DNA of 64,000 nucleotides from Stenotrophomonas sp. HITSZ_GD (GTDB lineage Bacteria > Pseudomonadota > Gammaproteobacteria > Xanthomonadales > Xanthomonadaceae). The DNA is taken from contig NZ_JARQXB010000003.1 of NCBI RefSeq assembly GCF_029543105.1, positions 1 to 64,000 on the forward strand, in the 5' to 3' direction. Below, one piece after another: positions 48,283 to 57,249 of the stretch; position 1 is the stretch's first letter; every line of letters begins with the position of its first letter. The translations under genes and the position numbers were made by a program. A model generated the notes under the pieces. The model searched no databases. It was not told the DNA's origin and saw only the letters and a list, made by a program, of their open reading frames with translations.

Positions 48283-49847
48283 CGGCCGGCGTCCGCGAGC
48301 CGCTCCGCCAGCGGTGCCAGCGGGGCGGCATAACGTTGCCATGCATCCAGCGCGCCGCGATGGACCGCGCCGCGCACCTGCACGCTGCTGGCGGTGCTGA
48401 CCGGCGCGGGGTTGCGTTCCGGATGCGCCAGGCCGGGCCACGGTGGCAGGTCGAGGAAAGCGAGCAGCGCAGAGAGCGTGGGCTCGGTGTCCTCGACCAG
48501 CGAGCGGTAGTCCACCACGTGCACGCTGCCCGGCGCGCGCTCGGCCCAGTGGGTCATCCAGCGCCGGGCGAGGTTCACTTCCGCCGCCAGCGTGTCGAAG
48601 TCGTAGCTGTAGGCGTACGCACCGCCCTGGAACAGTTCCTTGAGGTTGGAGAAGGCCACGTCCATCGGGTCGCGTCGCACGCAGACGATGCGCGCCTGCG
48701 GCAGCGCGCCAAGGATGAGCGGCAGCTCGAACAGGTTGCGCGGGTGCTTGTCGATGGCCGCCGCGGTGGCGGGCGCGGCGCGGCGCAGGCGCTGCTGGTA
48801 GGCGTGGCCGATCGCGCCCAGGTCCTGTCCGGCGAGGAAGGCGAGCGGGTCTTCCAACTGGCACAGCCCCGGGTAGAACTGCCCGGCGGCCTCGCTGGCC
48901 GCGGCGATGAGGTCGTTGCGCTCGCCGACGCTGCTCACCCACCCGTGGTTGCCCAGCATGCGGTCCAGCAGGGTGGTGCCCGAGCGCGGCAGGCCGAGGA
49001 TGAAGATCGGGCGCGGCTGCACGGCCTTCGGCGCCGCGGCGAGCGGCGCCCAGTCGCTGGCCATCAACCGTTCGGCGCGCGCGTGGCGCGTGGCTTGCGA
49101 GGTATCCGGGTGCAGCTGGCGCATCCGCGCCGCGCCTTCGGCCAGCGCCGCCCACGCAGCGTCGCGTTCGTCGGCGGCGTCGAGTTCGTGGAACAGCGCG
49201 TAGTACAGTTGGGCCCGGCCAGGCTCGTCGGTGGACGATGCCAGCGCCGTGCGCAGGCGCTGCAAGCGCGCCGGGCTGCCGCTCGGGCGCAGCTTGGCGA
49301 TTGCCCAGTGCACGTCCGGCAAGTGGGGCGCCAGCGCGAGTGCGGATTCGTAATGGGTGGCGGCGCCTTCCAGGTCGCCCAGGTATTGCTTCAGCTGGCC
49401 GCGCGTGAAGCGCAGCAGCGGATGCGCGCCGACCTGCGGTTCCACCGCGTCCAGCAGCCGCTGCGCGTCGTCGTAGCGGCCGGCCAGCCACAGGTGCTGG
49501 GCCAGCGAAGGCGATTGGCGCAGCACGTCCGGATCGCGCCAGTCCGCGCCCAGGATGGTCGAGGCGACCTCGGCGTCTTCGGCGAAGTCGAGCAGGCGCA
49601 GCGTCACGTAGGCCAGCAGGCGCGTGCTGCCGCCCAGCCGCACGGCGTCGGCCGCGCGCAAGGCGTACTGGTGAGCCTGCGGGTATGCATTGCGTTCCTG
49701 CGCGAAGCGCGACAGCCGCAGCAACGCGGGAACATGATGGGGATGCAGCGCGAGCATGGCGGCGTAGGCTTCGCCCGCGGCCGGGTAGTCCGCCCTGCTT
49801 TCGTGTGCCTGGCCCTCGCGCCAGAGCTGGTCAAGCCGTTCTTGCAT
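48279..49847 (-). CDS. TPR-sulfotransferase fusion protein 2
   Basis: The 522-residue paralogue of the next gene has the same layout: TPR segments (about 5-245) and a sulfotransferase domain with LGLPRSGTTLLDRML (about 284-298) and IVCVRRDPMDVAFSNLKELF (about 405). Both PAPS-binding motifs are intact. The two proteins have diverged clearly outside these motifs, so they are not a recent duplication. It is the upstream gene of the pair and is translationally coupled to the second. Confidence 0.88.
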   Translation of the reverse strand: MQERLDQLWREGQAHESRADYPAAGEAYAAMLALHPHHVPALLRLSRFAQERNAYPQAHQYALRAADAVRLGGSTRLLAYVTLRLLDFAEDAEVASTILGADWRDPDVLRQSPSLAQHLWLAGRYDDAQRLLDAVEPQVGAHPLLRFTRGQLKQYLGDLEGAATHYESALALAPHLPDVHWAIAKLRPSGSPARLQRLRTALASSTDEPGRAQLYYALFHELDAADERDAAWAALAEGAARMRQLHPDTSQATRHARAERLMASDWAPLAAAPKAVQPRPIFILGLPRSGTTLLDRMLGNHGWVSSVGERNDLIAAASEAAGQFYPGLCQLEDPLAFLAGQDLGAIGHAYQQRLRRAAPATAAAIDKHPRNLFELPLILGALPQARIVCVRRDPMDVAFSNLKELFQGGAYAYSYDFDTLAAEVNLARRWMTHWAERAPGSVHVVDYRSLVEDTEPTLSALLAFLDLPPWPGLAHPERNPAPVSTASSVQVRGAVHRGALDAWQRYAAPLAPLAERLADAGR

Positions 49848-49870
49848 TCTTCCTTCCAGGCCGGCTCGGG

Positions 49871-49897
49871 AAAAAACGGCCGCCTTGCGGCGGCCGT
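49871..49897 (-). terminator. Rho-independent terminator of the Oar-like receptor
   Basis: A perfect 9-bp stem ACGGCCGCC with GGCGGCCGT (TTGC loop on the plus strand) is followed in the minus direction by TTTTTT. It lies 47 bases after the receptor stop and just before the sulfotransferase start, so the two transcription units are probably separated. Confidence 0.9.
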
Positions 49898-49943
49898 CGG
49901 AGTAAAAGAGCCGTGTAGCTTCTCTGTGTGATACCGCGGTGGA

Positions 49944-52900
49944 TCAGAAGTCGTACTGCACCATGAAGCGGAACGAACGCGGTGCCTGCGTGCTGCGGTA
50001 GACGCCGAAGGTGTTCAGCGGCGCACCGGTGGTGCCGTCCTCGGCCACTTCGGACAACGCGGTGACCTTCTGCTGGTCGAACACGTTGAACACGTCCACC
50101 TTGAACTGCAGGCCCGGGGCCCAGTGCGGCAGGTAGGCGATGTTCAGGTCCAGCGAGTTGGTCCACGGCAGGCGGCCGTAAGTGCCGCGCGGCACGGCCA
50201 CGGACGGACCGTCCGCGCCACCGGCTTCGGTGGTGCCGCAACGGAAGAACGAGGAGCCGTACGGGTGGATGCCGCCGTGGTACGGGTACAGCACGCCCAG
50301 GCAGTTCTGCGGACGGCCGGACTGCACCAGGATGTTGGCACCCAGCGACCATTCGTCGGTGAACTGGTAGTTGCCGAAAATCTTGACGCTGTGGCGGCGG
50401 TCGTTGGGCAGGTAGCCGTAGGAGTCGACCATCAGTTCCTTGTAATCGAAGTCCTGCGTGACCGAGGTGTCGCCCTGGCCGATATCCGACTTCACGCCAC
50501 CTTCGGTGTTGCCCTTGTTCCAGGACATGGTCCACGAAGCCTGGAAGAAGAACTTCTCCCAGCTGCCGTCCCAGAACAGTTCCAGCGCCTTGTACTCGCG
50601 CTTGGCCTTCGGCGAGAGCAGGTCGGCGGGGATGGTGTACTCGGTGAGCACGCCATTGCCTTCCACGTCGGTCAGGAACACCGAATCCTTGCCTGGGTTG
50701 AACAGGCGGCAGTACGGGAAGCCGGCGTTGGGGATGTTCGGGGTCAGGCCGTCGGCAACGGCGGCGTCGTAGATCGGGGTGTAATCGCAGTTGTCGTCGA
50801 TCGCCGCCTTGAGCTTGCGGTAGATACCGCGCGCACCGATGGCCTGGTGGTCGGTGATCTGGCTCTGGAAGCCCAGGATGTACTCGTCCTGGTACATCGG
50901 GTCCAGGTTGGTCGCCGCGATGGTGGCCGGGTTCTTCGGCTCGCCGAACTCGCCGTTGATGTAGGTCAGGCCGCCGCGCGGGGTCAGGCCGGTGGGCGCA
51001 CCGGTGACCGGGTCCACGCCGGTGTAGTTGTAGTTCTGGCGGGTATACAGCGAGGCGCTGGCGCCACGCACGGCCACGCTCGGTGTGAGCGGCAGGGCGT
51101 AACGGCCGGCGTTGCCGTAGATCTTCAGCGTCGAATCACCCAGCACGTCCCAGCTGAAGCCCAGGCGCGGGCCGAACTGGTTGTCGATCTTGACGTACTC
51201 CTGGCCATCGCCGTTGAAGTTCTCGAACGTATCCCAGCGCGCGCCGAGATAAGCCAGGAACGTGTCGGTGATGTTCCAGCTGTCCTCCACGTACATGGCC
51301 CACTGCTTGAGCTTGACCGTCGAACCCTGGTTGACGATCTGCTCGCGGACGATGTCGAACTCGTCGCCCGTGTTGGGCAGGCCGTCCGGGCCATTGTTGG
51401 TGGAGTAGCGCCAGTAGCGGCCGCCTTCGATCGAGGTGCCGGCCACGGACTCGTAGTCGTCGCGATCGTAGCCGAAGCGGATCAGGTGGTCGCCCAGCGA
51501 CCACTCGAAGTCCACGCGGAACTGGTCGCGGGTGTCCTTGGAGTCGGCGCGGTCGATGGCGTCGTTGGTGATGTTGCACGAGGAAGTGATTTCCCCGCCG
51601 GTCAGCGCCTGGCGGTAGGCCGGGCGCACGTCGAGCACGCGCGGGCAGCCGGACGCCGGGTCGTTGAGGTCGCCGCTGTAGCTGACGTCCAGGCCCGTCG
51701 CGGTGCGCGCGCCGTCCTTGCGCTTGAACTCACCGTGGCCGTACAGCGCCGACATGGTGAAGTTGTCGGTGAAGTAGCCGGTGTACTTGCCGATCCAGTT
51801 CTGGCCACCGTTCTCCTGCTTGCGGGTGCCGATGTATTCACCGTTCGCCGGGTTGTAGACGTCGGTGTCGATCTTGCTGGTGTCGTTGAAGCCGGTCAGT
51901 TCCAGCTTGTTGCTGTCGTTGATGTTCCAGTCGACCTTGACCAGCCACGTCGGGCGCTTGGTTTCCTCGTCGGCCGGCTTGTCGCCGAACGGCGTGCCGG
52001 CCAGGCCCTTGTCGGTATCGCCGTAGGAGACCAGGCCGTAGGCGAACAGCTTGTCCTTGACCAGCGCGCCGGACGCCCACGCGGAGGTGATCCACTGGTT
52101 GGTGTCGACGTTGGAGTTGTCCTGCGCCAGCGTGCCCACATCGTCCGGGGCGAGCGGGTTGCGGTAGTAGTAGTTGACGGTGTCGGCGTTGAGCGAGCGC
52201 GGGGTGTAGAACACGTTGCCGCCGGCGTGGAACTCGTTCGTACCGCGCTTGGTGATCTGGTTGACCACGCCGCCAGTGGAACGGCCGAACTCGGCGCCGT
52301 AACCGCCCGTCTTGACCTGCTGCTCGGCGACCGCTTCGAACGGGATTTGCGAGAAGTTGAGGTTGCGGAACGAGTTGGTGACGTTGAAGCCGTTGACGTA
52401 ATACTGGTTCTCGGCCACCGACGAGCCGCCGAACGAGGCCAGGTTGCCGAACGCGGTATCGCCACGCACGGTGCCCGGCGCGAGCAGGGCCACGGAGGTG
52501 GCGTCGCGCGCGACGGGGATTTTGGCGATCTGCTCGGAGGTCAGGATGGTGGTCGATTCCACCGAGGAGACGTCGATCGGGTTCACCGCCGAGGTGGCGC
52601 GAACCTGCACGGTATCCAGGGTGGAGGCGGCATCGCCGCGACCGGCGGCGAAGTTGACCGGCGTACCGGTGCCCACGTTGACGTTGACGCCTTCGCGGGT
52701 CGACGTGCTGCCATCGGTGCCCGTGTAGGTCACGGTGTAGGTGCCGGTCGGCAGGGCGGAGAAACGGTAAGCGCCGTCGTTGCCGACGGTGATGGAGCGG
52801 GAGAAGCCCGTCGCAGGATTCTGGATCTGGACGGTGGCGCCGGCGCCGGCCTGGCCAAAGATCGCGCCGGAGGTATTGGACTGCGCGTACAGCGTGGGAC

Positions 52901-52973
52901 TGAAGCAAATGCCGAGGGCCAGACTGAGCGCCGAGCGCTGCAGGACCCGTTTGGTTCGCTGGTTGACTGCCAC
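49944..52973 (-). CDS. Oar-like TonB-dependent receptor with carboxypeptidase-regulatory domain
   Basis: This 1009-residue receptor has a signal peptide ending near LYAQ, an N-terminal carboxypeptidase-regulatory-like fold (about 32-110, GATVQIQNPATGFSRSITVGNDGAYRFSALPTGTYTV), a plug (about 120-240) and a long barrel ending MVQYDF with a terminal Phe. This is the Oar type, common in proteobacteria for uptake or surface display of unknown substrates. The start is GTG at 52973 after AGGAGAGAG. Its leader can form a nested stem that covers part of the ribosome site (52985-53063). Confidence 0.9.
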   Translation of the reverse strand: MAVNQRTKRVLQRSALSLALGICFSPTLYAQSNTSGAIFGQAGAGATVQIQNPATGFSRSITVGNDGAYRFSALPTGTYTVTYTGTDGSTSTREGVNVNVGTGTPVNFAAGRGDAASTLDTVQVRATSAVNPIDVSSVESTTILTSEQIAKIPVARDATSVALLAPGTVRGDTAFGNLASFGGSSVAENQYYVNGFNVTNSFRNLNFSQIPFEAVAEQQVKTGGYGAEFGRSTGGVVNQITKRGTNEFHAGGNVFYTPRSLNADTVNYYYRNPLAPDDVGTLAQDNSNVDTNQWITSAWASGALVKDKLFAYGLVSYGDTDKGLAGTPFGDKPADEETKRPTWLVKVDWNINDSNKLELTGFNDTSKIDTDVYNPANGEYIGTRKQENGGQNWIGKYTGYFTDNFTMSALYGHGEFKRKDGARTATGLDVSYSGDLNDPASGCPRVLDVRPAYRQALTGGEITSSCNITNDAIDRADSKDTRDQFRVDFEWSLGDHLIRFGYDRDDYESVAGTSIEGGRYWRYSTNNGPDGLPNTGDEFDIVREQIVNQGSTVKLKQWAMYVEDSWNITDTFLAYLGARWDTFENFNGDGQEYVKIDNQFGPRLGFSWDVLGDSTLKIYGNAGRYALPLTPSVAVRGASASLYTRQNYNYTGVDPVTGAPTGLTPRGGLTYINGEFGEPKNPATIAATNLDPMYQDEYILGFQSQITDHQAIGARGIYRKLKAAIDDNCDYTPIYDAAVADGLTPNIPNAGFPYCRLFNPGKDSVFLTDVEGNGVLTEYTIPADLLSPKAKREYKALELFWDGSWEKFFFQASWTMSWNKGNTEGGVKSDIGQGDTSVTQDFDYKELMVDSYGYLPNDRRHSVKIFGNYQFTDEWSLGANILVQSGRPQNCLGVLYPYHGGIHPYGSSFFRCGTTEAGGADGPSVAVPRGTYGRLPWTNSLDLNIAYLPHWAPGLQFKVDVFNVFDQQKVTALSEVAEDGTTGAPLNTFGVYRSTQAPRSFRFMVQYDF

Positions 52974-52984
52974 TAGCTCTCTCT

Positions 52985-53063
52985 CCTGAGTAGGGTTCTT
53001 TGCGATATCGGCGGCAAGGCCCGAAGGTCACCCCGCGAGGCCGATATTCAGAATCTACTCAGG
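52985..53063 (-). promoter_or_regulatory. Structured leader of the Oar-like receptor mRNA
   Basis: In mRNA sense, CCTGAGTAG (53063-53055) pairs perfectly with CTACTCAGG (52993-52985), whose end overlaps the ribosome site CAGGAGAG. Nested inside, ATATCGGC (53047-53040) pairs perfectly with GCCGATAT (53012-53005) around a 27-base G/C-rich loop. The 17 nested base pairs before a GTG start suggest a regulatory RNA element. No known riboswitch class was recognised. Confidence 0.65.
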
Positions 53064-53261
53064 TTTAAACGCCGCGTCACGAAAAATTCATGCTTGCAGC
53101 ACAAATGTGACTTTGGTGGAATTTTTGCCACACGGCGCCAAAATTTACAATTTGCCGTCAACGGCGGCGAACGTGTGCGCTTCTGTCCGTACGGGATCGG
53201 ATTGCTGCAGTGCGGCGGCGGCGGCCGCAGCCGGCCGCCGCCGTCGCGCTGCGCGCCAGGC

Positions 53262-53924
53262 TTAGTTCAGGGAAAACGCCACCGGCACCAGGCCGATCGC
53301 CTCGACGGCTTGGCCGTCCTGCATCGCCGGCCGGAACCGCCATTGGCGCATCACCTGCTGCTGTGCCGCCTGGTCCAGCACGCGGTGGCCGCTGCTCCGG
53401 GCAATGTCCACGGCCACGGGCCGGCCTTCGGTATCCACGTGGACCTGCAGGAGCACGGTGCCCTCCAGGCGGTCCTTGAGCGCGGTGCGCGGGTACGCGG
53501 GCGCCGGGGCGCGCAGGTATTGCAGGCTCGCACCCACGGCGGGCGGCGTCATCGCCGGTCCGGTGTCGAAGGTGGGCTGGGCGGGCGCCGCTTGCGCGGG
53601 CACGGCGTTGGGCGCGCTGTCGGCAGTGGCTTCGGCGATGCCGGGGGTCGGCGGGGTGGGCGCGCTGCGGTGGACGGGGGTGGTCGGGGGCACGGGGCGT
53701 GGTTCGGCCGGTGCGATCGGAACAGGCACGGGCGGCGTGGGCACAGTGATCGGGATCTGCCAGCGCGGCACAACCGGCGGCGGTGCGTCCGGGGCGGGGC
53801 GGCGGCTCAACGGAACCAGCAGCAGCAACAGGGCGAGCAGGTGCAGGGCAATCGCCGTGCTCAGGGCGAGGATGCGCGAGGGATCGAAGCGGAAGGCCAA
53901 CGGCGAATAGTGCGTGCGAACCAT
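53262..53924 (-). CDS. tonB: TonB energy-transducing protein
   Basis: The 220-residue protein has an N-terminal cytoplasmic tail, one membrane helix (about 20-40), a Pro-rich periplasmic spacer (about 45-125) and the TonB C-terminal domain (about 135-218, PAYPRTALKDRLEGTVLLQVHVDTEGRPVAV and QWRFRPAMQDGQAV). It passes proton-motive energy from ExbB/ExbD to outer-membrane receptors. No exbB or exbD is near. An AAGGAGG ribosome site stands close to the ATG and can fold into a small hairpin. It probably serves the two adjacent receptors, by position. Confidence 0.9.
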   Translation of the reverse strand: MVRTHYSPLAFRFDPSRILALSTAIALHLLALLLLLVPLSRRPAPDAPPPVVPRWQIPITVPTPPVPVPIAPAEPRPVPPTTPVHRSAPTPPTPGIAEATADSAPNAVPAQAAPAQPTFDTGPAMTPPAVGASLQYLRAPAPAYPRTALKDRLEGTVLLQVHVDTEGRPVAVDIARSSGHRVLDQAAQQQVMRQWRFRPAMQDGQAVEAIGLVPVAFSLN

Positions 53925-53932
53925 GTCCCACC

Positions 53933-53946
53933 TCCTTGGAAAAGGA
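53933..53946 (-). promoter_or_regulatory. Small hairpin over the tonB ribosome binding site
   Basis: In mRNA sense, TCCTT-TTCC-AAGGA forms a 5-bp stem that includes the start of AAGGAGG. It is short and mostly A-U, so it is weakly stable. Confidence 0.3.
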
Positions 53947-54159
53947 ACTGCGGAGTGATGCTGCACGGGTGTCCCCGGAAGACGCCGCCACCGGAGGCAC
54001 GCCTGCGGTTCGATCATTGGCCCAGGCCCGGGTGGCTGGATAGGGTGTCGGTTTGGCGCGTTTTGCTTCGGTTGGGTTTGGGGTGGGCGCGGCCTGCCGC
54101 CCGGACGCTCGATCGTCCAGCGCGAACAGGGCGGGACGGCGAGGGTGGACGGTCGCTCC

Positions 54160-54190
54160 AAAAAAAACGGGGCCGGATCGACCGGCCCCG
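54160..54190 (-). terminator. Rho-independent terminator of the SIMPL gene
   Basis: A 9-bp stem CGGGGCCGG with CCGGCCCCG and a five-base loop is followed in the minus direction by eight T residues. It begins 23 bases after the stop codon at 54214. Confidence 0.92.
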
Positions 54191-54213
54191 AGTGCTTTGC
54201 TGCGGGCTCGTGC

Positions 54214-54948
54214 TTACCTGGCCAGCTCGAACGTCACGTCCAGGTTGACCGACAGCGTCGTCTCGCCAGGCGACACCGGGGTGTCCATGGCCGCGCTCTG
54301 CGCGCGCGCCGCCATCATCATCACCGGGCGCACGCCACCGCCGCGGCCTTCGGAAATGCTCACGATGCGGCGCACCTTCAAGCCCAGCTGGCGGGCGTAG
54401 GTGTCGGCACGCTGCTGCGCCTTCTTCAGCGCGGCGATGCGGGCTTCGTCATAGACCGGCTCGGGGTTGTCGATCTCGAAGCTGGGGCCGTTGATCTGGT
54501 TGGCGCCCTGGGCGGCCAGGGCGTCGAGCACCTTGCCCAGGCGCGAGACGTCGCGCACCTTCAGGCTCACGGTGTTGCTGGCCTGGTAGCCGTTGATCTT
54601 CGGCGCTTCGTTTTCCTTGTACTGGTACTGCGGGCTGAGGTTGATGCCGCTGGTCTGCACGTCCTTGTCGGCGATGCCCGCCGCCTTGATCGCGGCGACC
54701 ACCTTGCTCATCTGCTCGGCGTTCTGGCGCATGGCGGTGTTGCCGTCGGCGGCCTGGGTGACGACGCCGGCCGAAAGACGGGCGATGTCCGGCACGCGGC
54801 TGGCCTCGGCCTCGGAAGACACGTTGAGGATCGTGGCGTCGGCGGGCAGGGTGTAGGCGGGGGCGGCGGTCTGGGCCTGGGCGGTCATGGCGAGGGCCAG
54901 CGGGGAAAGGGAAAGGGCAAGCAGCAGGGGCTTGAAGCGGGTGCGCAT
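54214..54948 (-). CDS. SIMPL-domain (DUF541) periplasmic protein
   Basis: This 244-residue protein has a cleavable signal peptide (LLALSLSPLALAMTAQAQ) and one SIMPL domain (about 38-240). Markers are LNVSSEAEASRVPDIARLSAGVVTQA, GIADKDVQTSGINLSPQYQY and a C-terminal VNLDVTFEL. Homologues include Brucella BP26 and Escherichia coli YggE, periplasmic proteins linked to oxidative stress; the molecular activity is unknown. It is monocistronic, with its own terminator, and divergent from maf. Confidence 0.88.
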   Translation of the reverse strand: MRTRFKPLLLALSLSPLALAMTAQAQTAAPAYTLPADATILNVSSEAEASRVPDIARLSAGVVTQAADGNTAMRQNAEQMSKVVAAIKAAGIADKDVQTSGINLSPQYQYKENEAPKINGYQASNTVSLKVRDVSRLGKVLDALAAQGANQINGPSFEIDNPEPVYDEARIAALKKAQQRADTYARQLGLKVRRIVSISEGRGGGVRPVMMMAARAQSAAMDTPVSPGETTLSVNLDVTFELAR

Positions 54949-55056
54949 TCGACGGTCCTTGAGGATGGGCGGGGCCAGCGTGATTTCGGCACGATGAACC
55001 GCCTGTGAGCCGGGCGTGCGCCGCCGGTGAGGGCGCGGCTTCGCGGGGCCGCGGGT

Positions 55057-55069
55057 TATGCTTCGCCGA
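55057..55069 (+). promoter_or_regulatory. Possible -10 box for maf with leaderless spacing
   Basis: TATGCT at 55057-55062 is followed by six bases and then the ATG at 55069, the same spacing as for the ABC exporter at 520. No Shine-Dalgarno sequence precedes the ATG. Confidence 0.35.
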
Positions 55070-55641
55070 TGCTCTGGCTCGCTTCCCGTTCCCCCCGCCG
55101 ATCCGAACTCCTGCAGCGCCTTGCCATCCCCTTCCAGGTCGTGGACCTGGACGTGCCGGAAGTGCGCGGCGCCGACGAGCCGGCCCATGATTACGTGCGT
55201 CGCGTGGCGCTGGACAAGGCCCGCGCCGGCCTGGCCGCGGTGCGCGAGCGCGACCCAGACGCACGCGTGCTGGGCGCCGATACCGAGGTGATCCTAGGCC
55301 AGCGGGTGTTCGGCAAGCCGGCCGATGCGCAGGACGCGGCGGCGATGCTGCGCGCGCTGTCCGGCCAGGCCCACGACGTGGTCACCGCGCTGGCGCTGGT
55401 GGAGGCCGGCGGGCGCGAGCAGGTCGATACGGTGGTGTCGCGGGTGCGCTTCGCGCCGCTCGACGAGGCCACCATCGCCGCCTACGTCGCCACCGGCGAG
55501 CCCATGGGCAAGGCCGGGGCGTATGCGATCCAGGGCCGTGCCGAAAGTTTCGTCCAGCACCTCGAAGGCAGTTATTCGGGCGTGATGGGCCTGCCGCTGC
55601 ACCAGACCGCGCAATTGCTCAACCCCCACGGAGCGCCCTGA
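55069..55641 (+). CDS. maf: Maf/YhdE nucleotide pyrophosphatase
   Basis: The 190-residue Maf-family enzyme hydrolyses non-canonical or pyrimidine nucleoside triphosphates. The substrate loop [12 protein letters not shown] is at 4-15; [20 protein letters not shown] and [14 protein letters not shown] are the other family motifs. The YhdE branch (dTTP/UTP) is supported by its position before rng. Its TGA stop shares one base with the rng ATG, giving tight coupling. Confidence 0.93.
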   Translation: MLWLASRSPRRSELLQRLAIPFQVVDLDVPEVRGADEPAHDYVRRVALDKARAGLAAVRERDPDARVLGADTEVILGQRVFGKPADAQDAAAMLRALSGQAHDVVTALALVEAGGREQVDTVVSRVRFAPLDEATIAAYVATGEPMGKAGAYAIQGRAESFVQHLEGSYSGVMGLPLHQTAQLLNPHGAP

Positions 55642-57128
55642 TGTCCGAAGAGATCCTGGTCAACGTGACCCCGCGCGAGACCCGCGTGGCGGTGATCGAG
55701 AACGGCATGCTGCAGGAGCTGCACATCGAGCGCGGTTGGCGCCGCGGCGTGGTCGGGAACATCTACAAGGGCAAGGTGCAGCGGGTAATGCCCGGCATGC
55801 AGGCGGCCTTCGTCGAGGTCGGGCTGGAACGGGCGGCGTTCCTGCACGCCAACGACGTGGTGCGCGTGGCTCCGCCCGGCGTGGTCGAATCCGGCGAGCC
55901 GCCGCTGACCCCGGCCACCGCGGTGCCCATCGTGGAACTGCTGCGCGACGGCCAGGACGTGGTGGTGCAGGTGGTCAAGGACCCCATCGGCAGCAAGGGC
56001 GCGCGGCTCACCACGCAGATCAGCATCCCCTCGCGCTACCTGGTGCTGCTGCCGCAGTCCAAGGTGGTCGGCGTGTCGGCGCGCATCGAGGACGAATCCG
56101 AGCGCGCGCGGCTCAAGGGCCTGGTCACCGAACTGGCCGCCAGCCACGGCGGCTACGGCTACATCATCCGCACCAACGCCGAGGGCCAGCCGGCCGAGGC
56201 GCTGGCCGAGGACATTGCCTATCTCTCGCGGGTGTGGAACGTGGTGGAGCGCCGCGGCCGCGAATCGCCGCCGTGCAGCATCATCTACGAGGACCTGAGC
56301 CTGCCGCTGCGTTCGGTGCGCGACCTGATCCGCAAGGACGTGGAGAAGGTGAAGGTTGATTCCAAGGAAACCTTCGGGCAGCTGCAGGCCTTCGTCGCCA
56401 AGTACATGCCGGTGCTGGCCGAGCGCATCGAACTGTATGCCGGCGACCGGCCGATCTTCGACCTGTACGGGGTCGAGGACGAGATCGGGCGCGCGCTGGA
56501 GAAGCAGGTACCGCTCAAGTCCGGCGGCTACCTGGTGATCGACCAGACCGAGGCGATGACCACCATCGACGTCAACACCGGCTCGTTCGTCGGCCAGCGC
56601 AACCTGGAGGAGACGGTGTTCCGCACCAACCTGGAGGCGGCGCAATCGGTGGCGCGCCAGCTGCGCCTGCGCAACCTGGGCGGCATCATCATCATCGACT
56701 TCATCGACATGGACGATCCCGAGCACCGCCGCCAGGTGCTGCGCACGCTGGAGAAATCGCTGGCGCGCGACCATGCCAAGACCACGGTGTACGACTTCTC
56801 CCCGCTGGGCCTGGTGGAGATGACCCGCAAGCGCACCGTCGAGAGCCTGGAACGCCAGCTCTCCGAGCCGTGCCCGGAATGCGGCGGGCGCGGCAGCATC
56901 AAGACCACCGAGACGGTGACCTACGAGATCTTCCGCGAGATCACCCGCGCGGTGCGCCAGTTCGACGCCGCCCGCCTGCTGGTGATCGCCTCGCCGAAGG
57001 TGGTCGCGCGGATCACCGACGAGGAGTCCACGGCGGTGGCCGAGCTGGAGGAGTTCCTCGGCAAGACCATCAGCTTCCAGTCCGACGACCAGTACCTGCA
57101 GGAGCAGTTCGACGTGGTGTTGTTGTGA
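55641..57128 (+). CDS. rng: Ribonuclease G
   Basis: The 495-residue endoribonuclease of the RNase E/G family processes 16S rRNA and mRNA. It has an S1 RNA-binding domain at about 37-120 (GNIYKGKVQRVMPGMQAAFVEVG). The catalytic region has MTTIDVNTGSFVG (about 310) and IIIIDFIDM (about 350), the two Asp sites for metal, and the zinc-link CPECGG near 410. The length excludes the long RNase E tail. It is coupled to maf. Confidence 0.95.
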   Translation: MSEEILVNVTPRETRVAVIENGMLQELHIERGWRRGVVGNIYKGKVQRVMPGMQAAFVEVGLERAAFLHANDVVRVAPPGVVESGEPPLTPATAVPIVELLRDGQDVVVQVVKDPIGSKGARLTTQISIPSRYLVLLPQSKVVGVSARIEDESERARLKGLVTELAASHGGYGYIIRTNAEGQPAEALAEDIAYLSRVWNVVERRGRESPPCSIIYEDLSLPLRSVRDLIRKDVEKVKVDSKETFGQLQAFVAKYMPVLAERIELYAGDRPIFDLYGVEDEIGRALEKQVPLKSGGYLVIDQTEAMTTIDVNTGSFVGQRNLEETVFRTNLEAAQSVARQLRLRNLGGIIIIDFIDMDDPEHRRQVLRTLEKSLARDHAKTTVYDFSPLGLVEMTRKRTVESLERQLSEPCPECGGRGSIKTTETVTYEIFREITRAVRQFDAARLLVIASPKVVARITDEESTAVAELEEFLGKTISFQSDDQYLQEQFDVVLL

Positions 57129-57249
57129 AGGCCGGCCGGGCGGCCCGGCGCGGTGAAGGGGCTTTCGTGACGCCGTTGCGGTGGAGTTCCGCCCGCAGCT
57201 GGCATGCTGTGCGGCTCCGTCCTGCCTGCCGCCCGTTTTCCGGACCCTG

